From Otis tarda (taxonomy: Eukaryota > Chordata > Aves > Otidiformes > Otididae): a stretch of 64,000 nucleotides of DNA. The notes beneath the pieces are model-generated. The model saw nothing but the letters and a program-made list of their open reading frames with translations. It did no database searches and was not told the origin of the DNA. Location of the stretch: assembly GCA_026413225.1 (NCBI GenBank), contig CM048557.1, positions 3,534,001 through 3,598,000 on the forward strand, read 5' to 3'. The position numbers and the translations under genes are program-made. Shown here in pieces: positions 25,001-37,599 of the stretch. Numbering within the stretch: position 1 is the first letter of the stretch; each line of letters starts with the position of its first letter.

Positions 25001-27244
25001 GGTGGGAATGAAGAGAATGGATGAATTGTTCTCGACTAAGCAATTACAGTGCAACATCATATGTTAATCTATTTCCCTCTTTTTTTTCCCCCAATTCTAA
25101 GTTTTCACACAGAAACAGATGTTTTAGAAAGCAAAGTAGTGATACATGGAATACAAATATGTTTATTCTCCTGAACTTTGTATTTTGCAGTCACCCAGAA
25201 AGCTAGCATTACACCCATACGTGCTCACGTCAAAAGATTTAGCATCCCTTATTGAACCCTAGAACCAGAGATTGCCATTTGTCTGTGCCATTTTATGCTT
25301 TTCACAATCACACCGATCACATGCGCTATACTCAGAAAGCATCGAGAAGACAACTAGCCAAATGTGGACAATCAAGTATTTCTATCAAACATATCAGACT
25401 TCAAACCATCAAAAAAAGCATTCCTAAACCTCAGTACTAGTCCGGGAAAAACTTCCTGGAAGCCTTTATACTTCATTATACCATTATAAATTTAAAAATC
25501 ACCAATATTTGGCACTAAAACCATAATAAGTTTATATGGATCAGCTATGTTTAACTTATAACTACATTTAACTTTTCTATATATTGAAATCAGTAGACCA
25601 GCACAAAAAGAAAAGGAAAAATATATCCTTATGATTCAGAACAGGCTCCAAAATGCTGCCATTCTGTTTTGGAAACTCTAAAAGAAAATGATCACATAGT
25701 CTCCAAGGACTGAAACAGATATGTATTGAAAATAAAAAACCTATTTCTACTCCATCACACACAGAAAAAAATTAAAATACAGACAGCTTTTGTTTCCTCT
25801 AAGGTTCAAGGTTTCAGAATTTTTCCATTATGAGGTTGGGCTTAACTATTTAAAGTAACAACTGCTTTTAGACTTTCTTTTTTATCATGTTAAAGCCCTC
25901 ACAAATGACAGAATAATTTTGAAAATTGCATCCAACATTCCTACGCTGTTCTCTGGGAGCTGACCGTAAAAAAGGCTTTTAAAGAATGCTGACTGTAAAC
26001 TCGAATTCAGATGTGGTCAAAGCTTTACGTACAAAAGAAAAAATGTAAATGTTGTTAATGCCAAAACCACATCAGTGATTGCAGTGTATGGTGCCATGGA
26101 GGACTGCACTGCAGCACAAAAAAAAATGCCACATTATGATGTTAATTTCTGGCATCAGCAACTTGTAATAATAGTGACTGTCCCATTCTTCCTTTGAACT
26201 GTCCTGGGAATGGAGCGGTTACTTACCCTCTGAGGTCAATAAAGCAACCATTGGGAGCAAGCTTGTATTTTTCACATAATTTTTACTGAAAAGTACATAA
26301 CTTCCTTTCACTTTCACCAGCATATACACACCTAAGATACCCACAACACATTGTAAATAGGCAGTCGTAACAGCAAAAATTGTTCCTTTCCCCAGGAACT
26401 TCAATTTCTATGACATTCTTTTAGCCACTCACATTAGGGGAAGTGGTGCCAGGCAGGCACTGCTGACGTACATGCAGCATTCTGAGGAGGCTGCATGTCA
26501 CTGGTTTACTCTATGTTCTTTAAGGCAGTGACAAACGTGTACTTCTGTGTGTGTAACATCAGAACTGCAGGTCCGACTGTTACTTACTGGAGCCTCTCTT
26601 GAGTTTTCTGCAATAATGTGAGTACTTCACAGTGTAAAAATCAGACAGTGTTGAACATCAGCATGACTTGATCCAGTAGAGAGAAGAAACATTTATCATG
26701 GTTCCTGCAGTTGGTGGTACTTTAATCCATTCCTTTGCTGACAAGCCTCAGGCAGGCCCCTGAACCAACTTTAGCCACAGATGTTTAAGTTTCAGTGAGA
26801 AAAGTACAGGTCTTGGTTCATTTATTTTGGTAATAGCAATTCTACTTAGGATAGTAATGAAAAAAAAATCCATCAACTTGTGTTGTTGCGTATCCTTATT
26901 GGATTAAAGTTTAAATCTTGTCTCTTTAAAAGGCTTCATCACCGTATTATTACACTGCTGAAGTCGTAAGTGCCTCAAGCAATATTTGTTTTGCAACTGA
27001 GAAGGAGGCAGTCCTAAGGGGAAAAGTAAATCGCTTTACTGATAAACAGCTCAGCAACACTGAAAGAATCTTCTTGATTGCTGGAGGAACTCTCAAAAAA
27101 TTCCATATATGAACTTTAACATACATGTCTGGCTATTCAGCAAGCAGCAGGCTTCACAGTTTTGCTGCAGTCCGATGTGCCCTTGTCTATCCTGGGCTTA
27201 AGAAAAGACTGTAAGCGTATTCTTGAACAAAATTATTTTACTGA
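25001..27244. other. Intronic sequence, no supported feature
   Basis: AT-rich unique-looking sequence. The open frames of about 60 residues have no recognisable features. Confidence 0.6.
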
Positions 27245-27335
27245 TACTGAGAAGCAGTAGGTAGAAGTGCACTGCCAAAGGTTTAAGACTGTCCCACAGC
27301 CAGTGTCAGGGTTGGGGCTAGATCACCCTCACAGA
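27245..27335 (-). mobile_element. Probable MIR SINE relic
   Basis: The plus strand reads CACTGCCAAAGGTTTAAGA, CCACAGCCAGTGTCAGG and TTGGGGCTAGATC in the order of the reverse-complement MIR core (GACTTGCCCAAGGTCACACAGC, then GGGATTTGAACCC-like). It is short and diverged; the identification rests on this ordered set of words. Confidence 0.45.
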
Positions 27336-28335
27336 TGAGGAAGAGAAGGGTATTTATCTCTTGTGCCAATCAGCAAAAGGAGGAGGCGTGAGAGGAGAGC
27401 AGCCATGGATCAGTTTTGCCAGTGACAATTTTGCGTCCTGTTCAGAAATCAGTTGCAATTTTAACAACACATTTTCCTGAATTGGCATGAACTACCTTCA
27501 GCACAAGCTTTGTGCATCTCCTTAAAAGCCTAGAGGTGTTTTGTGTCTCATCCCCAGTACTGACAAGACTCTTTGAAATTATTTGATCTGCTGCAGGGCA
27601 CATCTTAGCAATTGCAAGGGTTTATCCCAGACATAGATTCAAAGCAAGCAAAGAAATCCCAATTGTCCATGCATATTTGATCAATCTGTCCTATTAAATA
27701 TGACACGTAAAATCCTAAGAGATGGGACAATGTTTTGCTTGTAGTTTTCTGATACTCTTCATAGTAGGTTTCTATAGACAAACAAGTGGCCCTAAAGTAA
27801 GTGCACCTATACCTATTGTATTTGTCTATTGCTTAAAAAGCATCAACACACATGCTTTAGAAATAGACTGTAGAAATAGTAGGAAAACATCAGTAAAAGA
27901 TCATCTGCTCTAAAATTAAAGCATTCACCTGTAACAAATAGATCTATTTCTACTGGTAAAGGTCCATTTAGAACTCTACAGAACATTTTTATTCTTCATC
28001 TCAACTAAAATAATGTTTTTTACCTCAATTTCAACCAGATGGATGCAATTTTGATCTTAAAGATCCAGAATTTTTAGGGGAAATAAATGGCTGCGAGCCT
28101 GCCAAGTTCAATTAGGGTTACCAATTCAATGGTTACCGGGAGCTTGGAGTAACTTTTGAATACTTTGGTATAAGTTGCTAACATTTAACTGCAAGTAGAA
28201 TTATCCTTGATAAAGTGTGTCAAATGAGAAAAAAGCAGCTAAGAACTCAAATAGTTCTTAATCTAATAAATTATAGATTTATTATTAACTGAATTTTACT
28301 TTCATGATTAGTTTAATATGCTTTAAAAGACTTAC
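27336..28335. other. Intronic sequence next to the SPON1 exon
   Basis: AT-rich intron immediately downstream (in gene sense) of the exon at 28336-28469. It starts with the donor gtaagt at 28330-28335. Nothing else was noticed. Confidence 0.7.
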
Positions 28336-28469
28336 TTCAGAATTACACAGCCTGTACCAGTAGGAGGAGCCGTCCAAAACACTTGAATGCGTGTCCTTCT
28401 TCTAGGTGTGCTCTCAGTAACAGCAACAGGACAATTACTCATGAACTGCGTTTCTTCTTCATCTATGAT
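28336..28469 (-). CDS. SPON1: SPON1 coding exon, C-terminal part of Reeler domain
   Basis: On the minus strand the acceptor ccttag precedes an open 134-bp exon starting IIDEEETQFMSNCP and ending GTGCVIL, followed by the strong donor AA|gtaagt. It starts in phase 0 and ends two bases into a Lys codon that the next exon completes. The reading matches vertebrate F-spondin almost residue for residue as I recall it; the visible differences from human are conservative (VFWTAPPTGTGC here, VFWIAPPAGTGC in human). The two Cys (in SNCP and TGC) are expected Reeler disulfide residues. The Reeler domain is implicated in matrix and receptor interactions. No stop codon or frameshift is seen. It is probably the third coding exon; the number is from memory and uncertain. 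Confidence 0.95.
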
Positions 28470-30237
28470 CTAAGGAAATATAAAGAGAATAATGTGAAAA
28501 GATAAGGACACACATAGCCAAGGTCTCCTGAATATGTTTTGTCAGTTCATGTTTTTCTTCAGTGGGATTATTTATACTACTTTCTGCTTAGCTCAGCACT
28601 ACTTTAGTAAATTTATTTATAACATGCACATCACTCACTGAAATGAAAACAAAAAAACCCACAAAATAAAGCCAGAAGAATAATTCAGTTCTGGGTGAAC
28701 AGCAGTTAGTCCTTTCTGAGCGTGGCTGCAAATAATCTTTTTTTTTGTAGATCCTGATTACTGGAGCTTCGTGTAAATGTCAACGAACTGAAAATACTAA
28801 AAATTTTTTTAATTATGGCAATTGGTTAGGACAGATGGAATGTGCTAGAGAAGAAGGAGTTCCTGTTTGTTTATTTTTTGTTTGCTTTTTAAACTAACCT
28901 TTGTTTAAACAGTATTATTCTTCAGGCATCAAAAGAATATCTAGGTCAAAAGAGGTAATATACAAATCAATCATCTGTAATTCAGAGACCATTATTTAGT
29001 CCAATCTGCACACATTTTTGCTTTTTTGATTGACTGATGTTTAACAGAAGAGTTTAAGTGGTATAAATCAACACAAAACCAGAGAGGCTGACTTGGAACT
29101 GGTGGTGCTCTAAGGATTTTGCTCAAAGGTGTCTGTGACAAAATAGTTTTCTCACTGCAGATGTACTTCATAGATTGTACTTTAAGCCTTCTGTTCATCT
29201 GATCTCAAAGAAAATTCATCAGAATCTGCCAAGTTTTAGCTGGAAACAGGCAATGCTTTGATATTGCTAAATTTCCCTTCAAAATTACTCAGTGGTCCAC
29301 TTTCATTCAATGAAGCTACAACTCATGCTACATTGGGTCAAGATTCAGGCAATGAATTACCTTACCATTTTGAGAAAGAAGTTGTATGTATCAATTTATA
29401 ACAAGACTCAACCCTTAAGAAACTTTTTTAGAATTCTGGTTCTAATAACATACACACTTTTAGCAGATTACAGTTAAAAATTACAGCAAATAGCCAGTAA
29501 ATAAAACTTTAAATAAGTATTTTGACAAATATTACTGTTTTACATTCTGAAAAAGTGGCAATATCTATAGTTTGACCAGATCTGCTCTAGTGAGCAGGCA
29601 TCCACGTTTTCTCACCCATGTTACTGCCATTATTCCCAAATATTTTTAGCTGAGCCAACAAACATTTCTGTTTTCCCATGGCAGAATGAAGCAATGCTGG
29701 CTGAGACGAGTGCTGAGAAACCCTACTTAGCTGGGTAATAGGGTAATAGTTAATGAGTTTTAAATCTAAAGCCATTAATATTCTTCAACTTTTTAAACGC
29801 TTCATAGAATTTGTGTAGCTAAGCACTATGTGTACAGCTCCTACTTTGCTGGATTTTAATTAACGTGAAGCATTGGGAAGCATGGGTTCTACTGTAGGCT
29901 TAAGCTGGCACTGCACAGTTTCTACTTCCACTTGATACAATTTAATGCACTTAACTCGAGCATCAAGAAATCCCTAATCCACAATTCTGCCTTGGCCATC
30001 AACTGTATTTATTCTATCTGCCTTATGACTTTAACAGTAGAATAAAGAAATAAAACTCTTTATTTATTCTCAGAAAGGTTGTCTCAATTATTCAGGACCA
30101 TATCAACTGACCTCTTATCCACATGTCACAGTAATTCTTTCTCAATTAAAACCCAATTTTGATGGAAGTTTTGAGTGAAGCATGGGTGATTTTATATCAT
30201 CTCATACAAAATAAAATACTATTGTATCTCCTGGAAA
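28470..30237 (-). other. SPON1: SPON1 upstream intron, proximal part
   Basis: Carries the T-rich acceptor of the exon at 28336-28469 (minus-strand tctttatatttccttag). The rest is AT-rich with no recognised repeat. The next upstream SPON1 exon was sought through 64000 and not found. Confidence 0.7.
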
Positions 30238-31505
30238 CCATGCTAAGGCACATGGAGAGCAAGGAGGTGGTTGGTGACAGCCCACATAGCAGGGCAGATC
30301 GTGCCTGACCAATTTGGTGGCCTTCTATGACAGGGTGACACCATCAGTGGACAAGGGATGAGCAACAGACATCATCTACCTGGACTTGTGCAAAGCTTTT
30401 GACACTGTCCCGCACAACATCCTTCTCTCTAAACTAGAGAGGTATGAGTTTGATGGACAGACCACTCAGTGGATAAGGAGTTGGCTGGACGGCCGCACTC
30501 AGAGAGTAGTGGTTAACGGCTCAATGTCCATGTGGAGACCGGTCACAAGTGGCATCCCTCAGGCGTCCGTGCTGGGCCCGGCCCTGTTCAACATCTTTGT
30601 CAGCGACATGGACAGTGGGATAGAGTGCACTCTCAGCACGTTCGCCGATGACACCAAGCTGTGTGGTGCTGTCGACACGCTGGAAGGGAGGGATGCCATC
30701 CAAAGGGACCTTGACAGGCTGGAGAGGTGGGCCCGTGCCATGAAGTTCAACCAGGCCAAGTGCAAAGTCCTGCACCTGGGTCGGGGCAATCCCAGGCACA
30801 AATACAGGCTGGGCGGGGAATGGATTGAGAGCAGCCCTGAGGAGAGGGACTTGGGAGTGATGGTGGACGAGAAGCTCGACAAGAGCTGGCAATGCGCCCT
30901 TGCAGCCCAGAAGGCCAACTGCATCCTGGACTGCATCAAGAGGAGCGTGGCCAGCAGGTCAAGGGAGGTGATTCTTCCCCTCTACTCTGGAGTACTGTGT
31001 CCAGTTCTGGAGCCCCCAACATAAGAAGGACATGGACCAGTTGGAGAGGGTCCAGAGGAGGGCCACAAAGATGATCAGAGGGCCACAAAGATGATATGAG
31101 GACAGGCTGAGAGAGTTGGGGCTGTTCAGCCTGGAGAAGAGGAGTCTCCGAGGAGACCTTATAGCAATCTTCCAGTACCTCAAGGGGGCCTACAAGAAAG
31201 ATGGGGAGAGGCTGTTCAGTAGGGCCTGGTGTGATAGGACTAGTGGTAATGGTTTTAAAATAGAGGGAGGTAGATTTAGACTAGATATTAGGAAAAATTT
31301 TTTTACAATGAGGGTTCTAGAACACTGGTACAGGTTGCCCAGAGGGGTGGTTGATGCCCCATCCCTGGAAACGTTCAAGGCCAGGTTGGATGAGGCTCTG
31401 AGCAACCTGATCCAGTCGGGGATGTCCCTGCTCCTTGCAGGGGGGTTGGACTAGATGACCTATGAAGGTCCCTTCCAACTCTAACCATTCTATGATTCTA
31501 CGATT
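30238..31505 (+). mobile_element. CR1 LINE, 5'-truncated, young subfamily
   Basis: A 1.27-kb 3' part of a CR1 retrotransposon encoding the C-terminal two-thirds of the reverse transcriptase. [26 protein letters not shown] and the catalytic FADDTKL are intact in the frame 30386-31024. The frame is then lost: compared with the copy at 34.4 kb, 20 bp are missing at about 30988, between CTCTACTCT and GGAGTACTG. The downstream ORF2 remainder ([14 protein letters not shown] onward) resumes in another frame to 31454. The 3' end is the family's terminal repeat (ATTCTATGATTCTACGATT). A local duplication at 31061-31100 replaces normal sequence. It is dead, but otherwise close to its consensus. It is antisense to SPON1. 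Confidence 0.95.
31061..31100 (+). repeat. 20-bp duplication inside the CR1
   Basis: GGCCACAAAGATGATCAGAG is followed directly by a near copy (GGCCACAAAGATGATATGAG). It stands where the sister element has GGCTGGAGCACCTTTCCTAT. It breaks the reading frame region between the LERVQRRA and YEDRLRELG segments. Confidence 0.9.
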
Positions 31506-34412
31506 ATCTAAAATCAGGATAATTCCCATTGAAAGGGCTCTTAGGAGGTCATCTGAAAGTTCTTAACAAGGACAGCGTTTCTAGAGAAACAGAAATATTG
31601 CAAATTACTGTACAAGTTACACCAGTTCTATATTATCTCATCAGATGTAAGCTGCTGCTGTAGTATCATAACTCACATCCTTGGATAAAATCTTTAAAAA
31701 ATATGTTCAATTTAGGTCAAGTAAGATTAAGTAATTACAGGTAAGTGTAAAAGCTGTTCAACAATGATTAATGAACTTTTCAAACATGTTGTTTTTCCAA
31801 ATCTAGTTTAGCTCTTGTCTGACACAGACTTCATCAATGAATGTTTCTTGAGAAGCCTAACTAAAATGAACCCATGTTCTCACAGTACACAGTTGCTATT
31901 TTCAGTTAACAAGAACTTAGATACTTTCACATCCCTAAATATCATTCCTCTGGCAGTCATCATTGTAGACCCATCTGTGATGCATTTGCATGTTAAGTAA
32001 ATTCTTGTCTCCAGGTCAGTCAGTCCTGCTTTTTCCTCCCAACAATAAATGGAATCACAAGGAATAGCAAAACCAAATCCAACAATACTTAAGGAAGGAG
32101 TTCTGAGCAACTGTCAGTAGTTCTTACAAGCCAAATTTCTGGCTACTGCAAAACCATAACCTGAAATATTTGAATTCTAGATAGTCATTAGGTTGGAGCA
32201 CATCCATGCCCTTTTACAGTATTAACAAATGAACACAGAAATGCAGACATATTTTGCACTTCTATAGCCTACCAAATACTTCTATTCTAGCAAGTTATGA
32301 ATTTTTGTCAAGGAATACAGATGCTTATAATGCAAAAATGTAAAAGATCTAGTTGCATTTTAGAACACAGTCCTGGAAAAACAGGAAGTGATTGAACCTC
32401 ACGGCTACATCACGATTTCCTGCATCACTAACCATCAAAGCAAGAAGACTTATGCAGTGGTTTTTTTTTATGCATAAGTGGTTTTTTTTTTCTTCCATAT
32501 CTATGGAGGTTTGATTCTTTGTACAAAGTTCTTAGGGGCGATACAGAAAGGGTTCACTACTTATATAACAGAATTCCAAATGACACATATTTTAGGGTAG
32601 TGGGTGATATTATTGCACTCACAGATAACACAGGAGAAAGCAACACAGGAGAAAGCAAGAGTATCCTGGCCAATTTGGTGGGGGGGAAGCGGGGAATAAA
32701 GAGATACATAATCTCTGAAAATAATACAATCCTGATTTTTCTTCTGGAATCAAATCAAACCACATAGGCATGAAGGAAAGAACTGGCAGGAAAAAAGACA
32801 TGCAGATTGAAATGTAGCATTTGCAAAATTACAGCTTCTAAACCCCAGGTTATCTGTAATGGGAAGCCTTACATTTTCAAGAATGGGCCAGGAAATTAAC
32901 TACATGTTGGACAAAAATCCTAAAAACTAAAATAAACACTTGGTCAAAGAATCTGAGGTCTCGGGGGGCTATCTCTATGCGACTAATTCTTTCAAACCCA
33001 CAAATGCAATGACATTAAGTCTTAAAGTCCTATTTAGGTTTTGGTGTGGGGTTGTTTCGTTGGGTTTTTTTTTCCCCATTATGATTAGAATATTACTGGA
33101 CTGCTTTATTCCTTCAGGGAATGTAGTGTAAATCCTGAAAAGACTCTAGGAGTGAACTCAGATTTGAACGACTGTCATCGAAAGTAGAATTTGGTTGAAC
33201 TTGGGTAAATCTAGAAAAATGAAAGGATATTAAAATGGAGAATTTACCAGCTCCAGACTGAGTCTTGCATTCTTTGCATATTCCAAACATTGACAAGACT
33301 GAGGACAAGTTTTGGGTGTTCCTGAAAAGCAGGACTGGATAACTACTTATCTGTTAAACAGAAGAATGAGTGGGGTTTTTTTCTCAGAACTTGAACATTT
33401 AGTGCTGAGTGATAGAGCTTGCTATCTGTTTCTTATTTCTATAAACTACTATTGAGAAAAAATGAAGCCAGGCAGTTCTCCTCTCTATCATTTGATTTAT
33501 ATCAGTTTTTTCTTTAAAAAAAAAAAAGTCAAAACGCTCTACACCACAAAGAAAGGAATTAGTATCAAGTACAAAAGTAGATTAAGTTACATAAATCCTC
33601 TTGTGTCCACTTCCTTAGTTTAAACCACTGGCTAGGATCTTCAGCACCATTTCTTGTTCTGTGAACACATCATCACTTTCCACCCACTGAAACAGCTGTG
33701 TTCCACCGGAACAACTGAGTTAAGAAAAAAAAACAAACAAAAAACAAACCAGACAAGGTTCACAAGATAAGCATTTTTATGGAGTTTTCTTCATTGGAAG
33801 AGCTAATATGGAGTCTGACTTCCAGAATGTTGCAAAACTAACTTCTAGAGGAAACTTTCCCATTACAAAAAGAGCATTGTGTCTACATAATAGTCATAAT
33901 TTGGCCTTTAGGGATTAATCTAAAACAGAACTTATTATATGGAAGGGAAAACTAATGATGTACAAAGTCAGTTTAAAAAACCTACCTCAAAGATATGCTT
34001 CACATAACCTATTTCTTTGACTAAACGACACGGTATTTCCTTCAAAGTCTGTGCTTAGGATCAGAAGATGCAGAACTGGGACTTGATGAAGTGTCTTCAT
34101 GCACACGATGATTCAAAGCTGTACAGCACCACTGAGCACTGCTGGGCTCTCTCTGAGATTTGCCATCTTTAGTATTGCATCAGGAGACTAGAGTTGTCTG
34201 TAACTGGCCACACCTTGCAGCACTGGAGAAAAATGTGTGAACCTTCTGAAGAAAGGTGTTGCTAAAATACATTTGTAGATTATCACTATGTTCTGGTAAG
34301 TTCTAGCACAAACCTTACACAGATATCCTGCAATGTTGTAACTGGAAAACAAATTTAGTTCTGTAATCATTACCTGAGCACAGATATCAAGTAAAGATGA
34401 AATGCATTAGAT
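31506..34412. other. Intronic sequence between two CR1 copies
   Basis: AT-rich, with a 15-bp tandem duplication at 32627-32656 and two T10 tracts near 32461 and 32482 in an imperfect repeat. A-rich words lie near 33725-33750. No gene-like feature was found. Confidence 0.6.
32627..32656. repeat. 15-bp perfect tandem duplication
   Basis: Two exact adjacent copies of AACACAGGAGAAAGC. Confidence 0.95.
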
Positions 34413-34967
34413 TTGCCCCTCTACTCTGCCCTGGTGAGACCCCACCTGGAGTACTGTGTCCAGTTCTGGAGCCCCCAACATAAGAAGGACGTGGACCAGT
34501 TGGAGAGGGTCCAGAGGAGGGCCATGAAGATTATAAGAGGGCTGGAGCACCTTTCCTATGAGGACAGGCTGAGAGAGTTGGGGCTGTTCAGCCTGGAGAA
34601 GAAAAGGCTCCGGGGAGACCTTATAGCAATCTTCCAGTACCTCAAGGGGGCCTACAAGAAAGATGGGGAGAGGCTGTTCAGTAGGGCCTGGTGTGATAGG
34701 ACTAGTGGTAATGGTTTTAAAATAGAGGGAGGTAGATTTAGATTAGATATTAGGAAAAAATTTTTTACAACGCGAGTTGTAGAACACTGGAACAGGTTGC
34801 CCAGAGGGGTGGTTGATGCCCCATCCCTGGAAACATTCAAGGCCAGGTTGGATGAGGCTCTGAGCAACCTGATCCAGTCGGGGATGTCCCTGCTCCTTGC
34901 AGGGGGGTTGGACTAGATGACCTTTGAAGGTCCCTTCCAACCCTAACCAGTCTATGATTCTATGATT
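34413..34967 (+). mobile_element. CR1 LINE, short 3' fragment, young subfamily
   Basis: A 555-bp fragment with one open frame for the ORF2 C-terminus to the natural stop (34413-34916): [50 protein letters not shown] and so on to SLLLAGGLD. The 3' untranslated tail and terminal repeat TCTATGATTCTATGATT follow. It is nearly identical to the 3' part of the copy at 30.2 kb (only a handful of residue differences over the last ~110 codons), so both belong to one recently active subfamily. Severe 5' truncation is the usual result of CR1 target-primed reverse transcription. It is antisense to SPON1. Confidence 0.95.
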
Positions 34968-37599
34968 TATGTGTGAAATGTTTTAAGGAAAACTATTTGA
35001 ATTCTGTCCAACTATCCTTCTCTTCTATAAAATAAATAATTTGAATAGTGTGTTCATTGGAAAAAGGCTGTGCTGGATGATCAGAAAGAAAAACAAGCTA
35101 TACAAGCAAAAAAAAAAATTGCTATCAACAATCTTATAGTTATACTGTAAAGCATGTTGCCCTTCAATCTAAACAAACCTAAAAGCTCTATTATACCTAT
35201 TGTAGGGCATACAATAGGTATATATATAGTAGGGTCTATTCTAAGGTGCAATTCAAATAAAAGGAGCAAGAAAACAGTTCAATGTGACAAGAACCTGAAG
35301 TGCGTTAAAGATAAAGCACTACACTGACAGCTTTTACACTAAACAGCCTTTCCTGTCTTAGAAATTGTCTGTGTAAAGCTTAAGAAAACAGCTATTTCTT
35401 CTTTATTTAATTCAATATATATGAAAAGAGACAGATAAGAGTAACTTAAGAGTAGTAAATGTAAAATGTTATATTGTATATTTTTTCTTGAGTTTGAACC
35501 ACTCTTAGTTAACTTAATCAATGTTGTAACGTGTTGAATTATAAGGTTTATGCCGAAGGCTTATGCTTGTAAATTGAGAATGGCAAATTAAGTAAAAGCT
35601 GTCCATGAAACTAAAGAGATTAATGAACACAGATTGTTGTGAATTGAGGCAGTTTTCATCTAAGTAGTCACTAAGAGTGGACTTAAGGTCCAAAGTTTAA
35701 CCTTTGTTTCCTATTATTTTTTTCTCCTTGAATGTAACATTAATATTTCTATCATTTTTGACCAATTTTTTTTTGAAGTCCAGCTTTTCCCAGATGACGT
35801 ATTACTTTTCTGATATATAACAGAGAAACTATATTAGGCACAGAAAGCTGTCGTTATTCTCATACCTATAAATCTCATTGGGTACCATCTACAACATTAT
35901 TTTAAAAGTAGCTATTTTGACTAAGAAAAATCTCCTTACTTCATGATTGAAAGGTTGTTAGCAAACACTAAGTTTCAGCAGGGAAAGGGCAAAATCTTTT
36001 TAAATGGTAGCACTTTATGAAATCCCTTCAAAGATCCTAGTTTCTTAACACAACCAATACTATCCAACAATCCTCATCAGAAATGGAATATTACTTTGAA
36101 AACTGAACTCTCTTTTCACACCTTAGCACATAAAGATTCCAAGCGCACCAGTTGACTCTCGCGAAGAGAAGGCCCTGGTATAAGCATCGGAGCATACAAA
36201 TGAGTCGCAGCTTTAGGGACATCAGCACGAGTAAATTGTGTAAAGGAACTGCTTGTGACGTTTTTTACAAAAGCAGAGTCACTCTGTGCCTTGCATGGCA
36301 AATGGCTTACCTTTATTCTTCATTCTTTGTGTTCAGTCTACACAGCTCCTTTTACAACATTTGAAATGATGTATGAGGATTCTGGGTAAGACTGAAAATT
36401 TTAGTTTCAAAGAAACAGGACTTTTGGCTCACCTTGATGTGTAATTTAATCGAGTTAGACCTAAATCTAGAGTAAATTTACTGAGGTCAGACTCCATGCT
36501 GAACAATTCAAAGACATTAACTTGTGGGTTGGAGTTTTTTCATTACATTCAGGCAGTAGCTAAAAGATTGAACTTACTTTTCAATGAAATCAGGGTTCAT
36601 TTATGGTCTAAATATAATTTACATTTGAAAGCATGAAACAAGCAGATGAAAAAAGGGCAACTTTTATGAACACCTCATCAAATGAAAATGAAGAAATATT
36701 GCTTCCAACTCTCCGTTCCAAGGATTAAGAAGCAGAACTGTCCTATTGCAGCCCTAAGACAGAATAATAACCAGCGAGGATGATGGGGACACTGAGCAAG
36801 GCTATGCTGTGGTGATCCTTTACTGGTCCCCCAGGAACAGAGTCAGCATTAATCAGAGCAGTCCTCTAGCTGCAGTTCCCTTCAGCTGAGCCAAAGCCAA
36901 CCCAAAATAGCATCTGTAGAGAATTAAATCCCGTATAAGGGGGAAAAAAAAAAAAAAGAAATGGAGCACAACCACTTAGGCTTCTCACTGGCTCTCATGA
37001 ATTTCTTGTTTCTCTCCTCCTTGTAACTGGAAGATCAGAGTGCAAATGATTCTTCCAAGATTACAAAACTAATGTAATCATTTCAGATAAGACTGTAACC
37101 ACAATAAACTTAAAAAAAATATACACAGCGGCAAAAAAATAACCACTCTTTCAAACCGATAAAAATTTTCACAGGGAAAAAAAACAGCTTTTGAAAGCTG
37201 GCGTCTCAAGTGCTTTCAGCCTGGGAGAAATGTTGCTTGCTGGAGGGCGTTACACAAAAATCAACCTTGCAATCAAGGATTTTCAGATAACAATCACTTG
37301 AAAGCAGTATAAACTTAAGAATTTTGTATATTTCTTGTGCAGTCACTACAGTTAGGACCTTTCATTTAAGCTTATAATAGTACACACATTCTTTTGGAAA
37401 GAGAAAAAACTGTTGTGGTCTCTCCTGAACATATTTGTTGCCATTTTATCTAATTATATATCATGTAATTAGCTACCTCGTATTTAAAAGCCTATTTTAA
37501 TCTGATTTTCTAGATGGCTAAAAGGTATTAGAAGTTTGTACAAAGAAAGACATGTTTTCACAGCCTCATAAAAGAAAGTGCAGCAATATGGATACAACC
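34968..37599. other. Intronic sequence with one hairpin
   Basis: AT-rich. Contains the 13-bp inverted repeat at 35192-35222 and a CpG-containing minus-strand open frame at 36116-36301 of unknown meaning. No transposon was recognised. Confidence 0.55.
35192..35222. repeat. 13-bp perfect inverted repeat, 5-nt loop
   Basis: Arms TATACCTATTGTA and TACAATAGGTATA flank GGGCA. This is the longest perfect short hairpin that I noticed. The stem is too short for a normal microRNA precursor. Confidence 0.9.
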
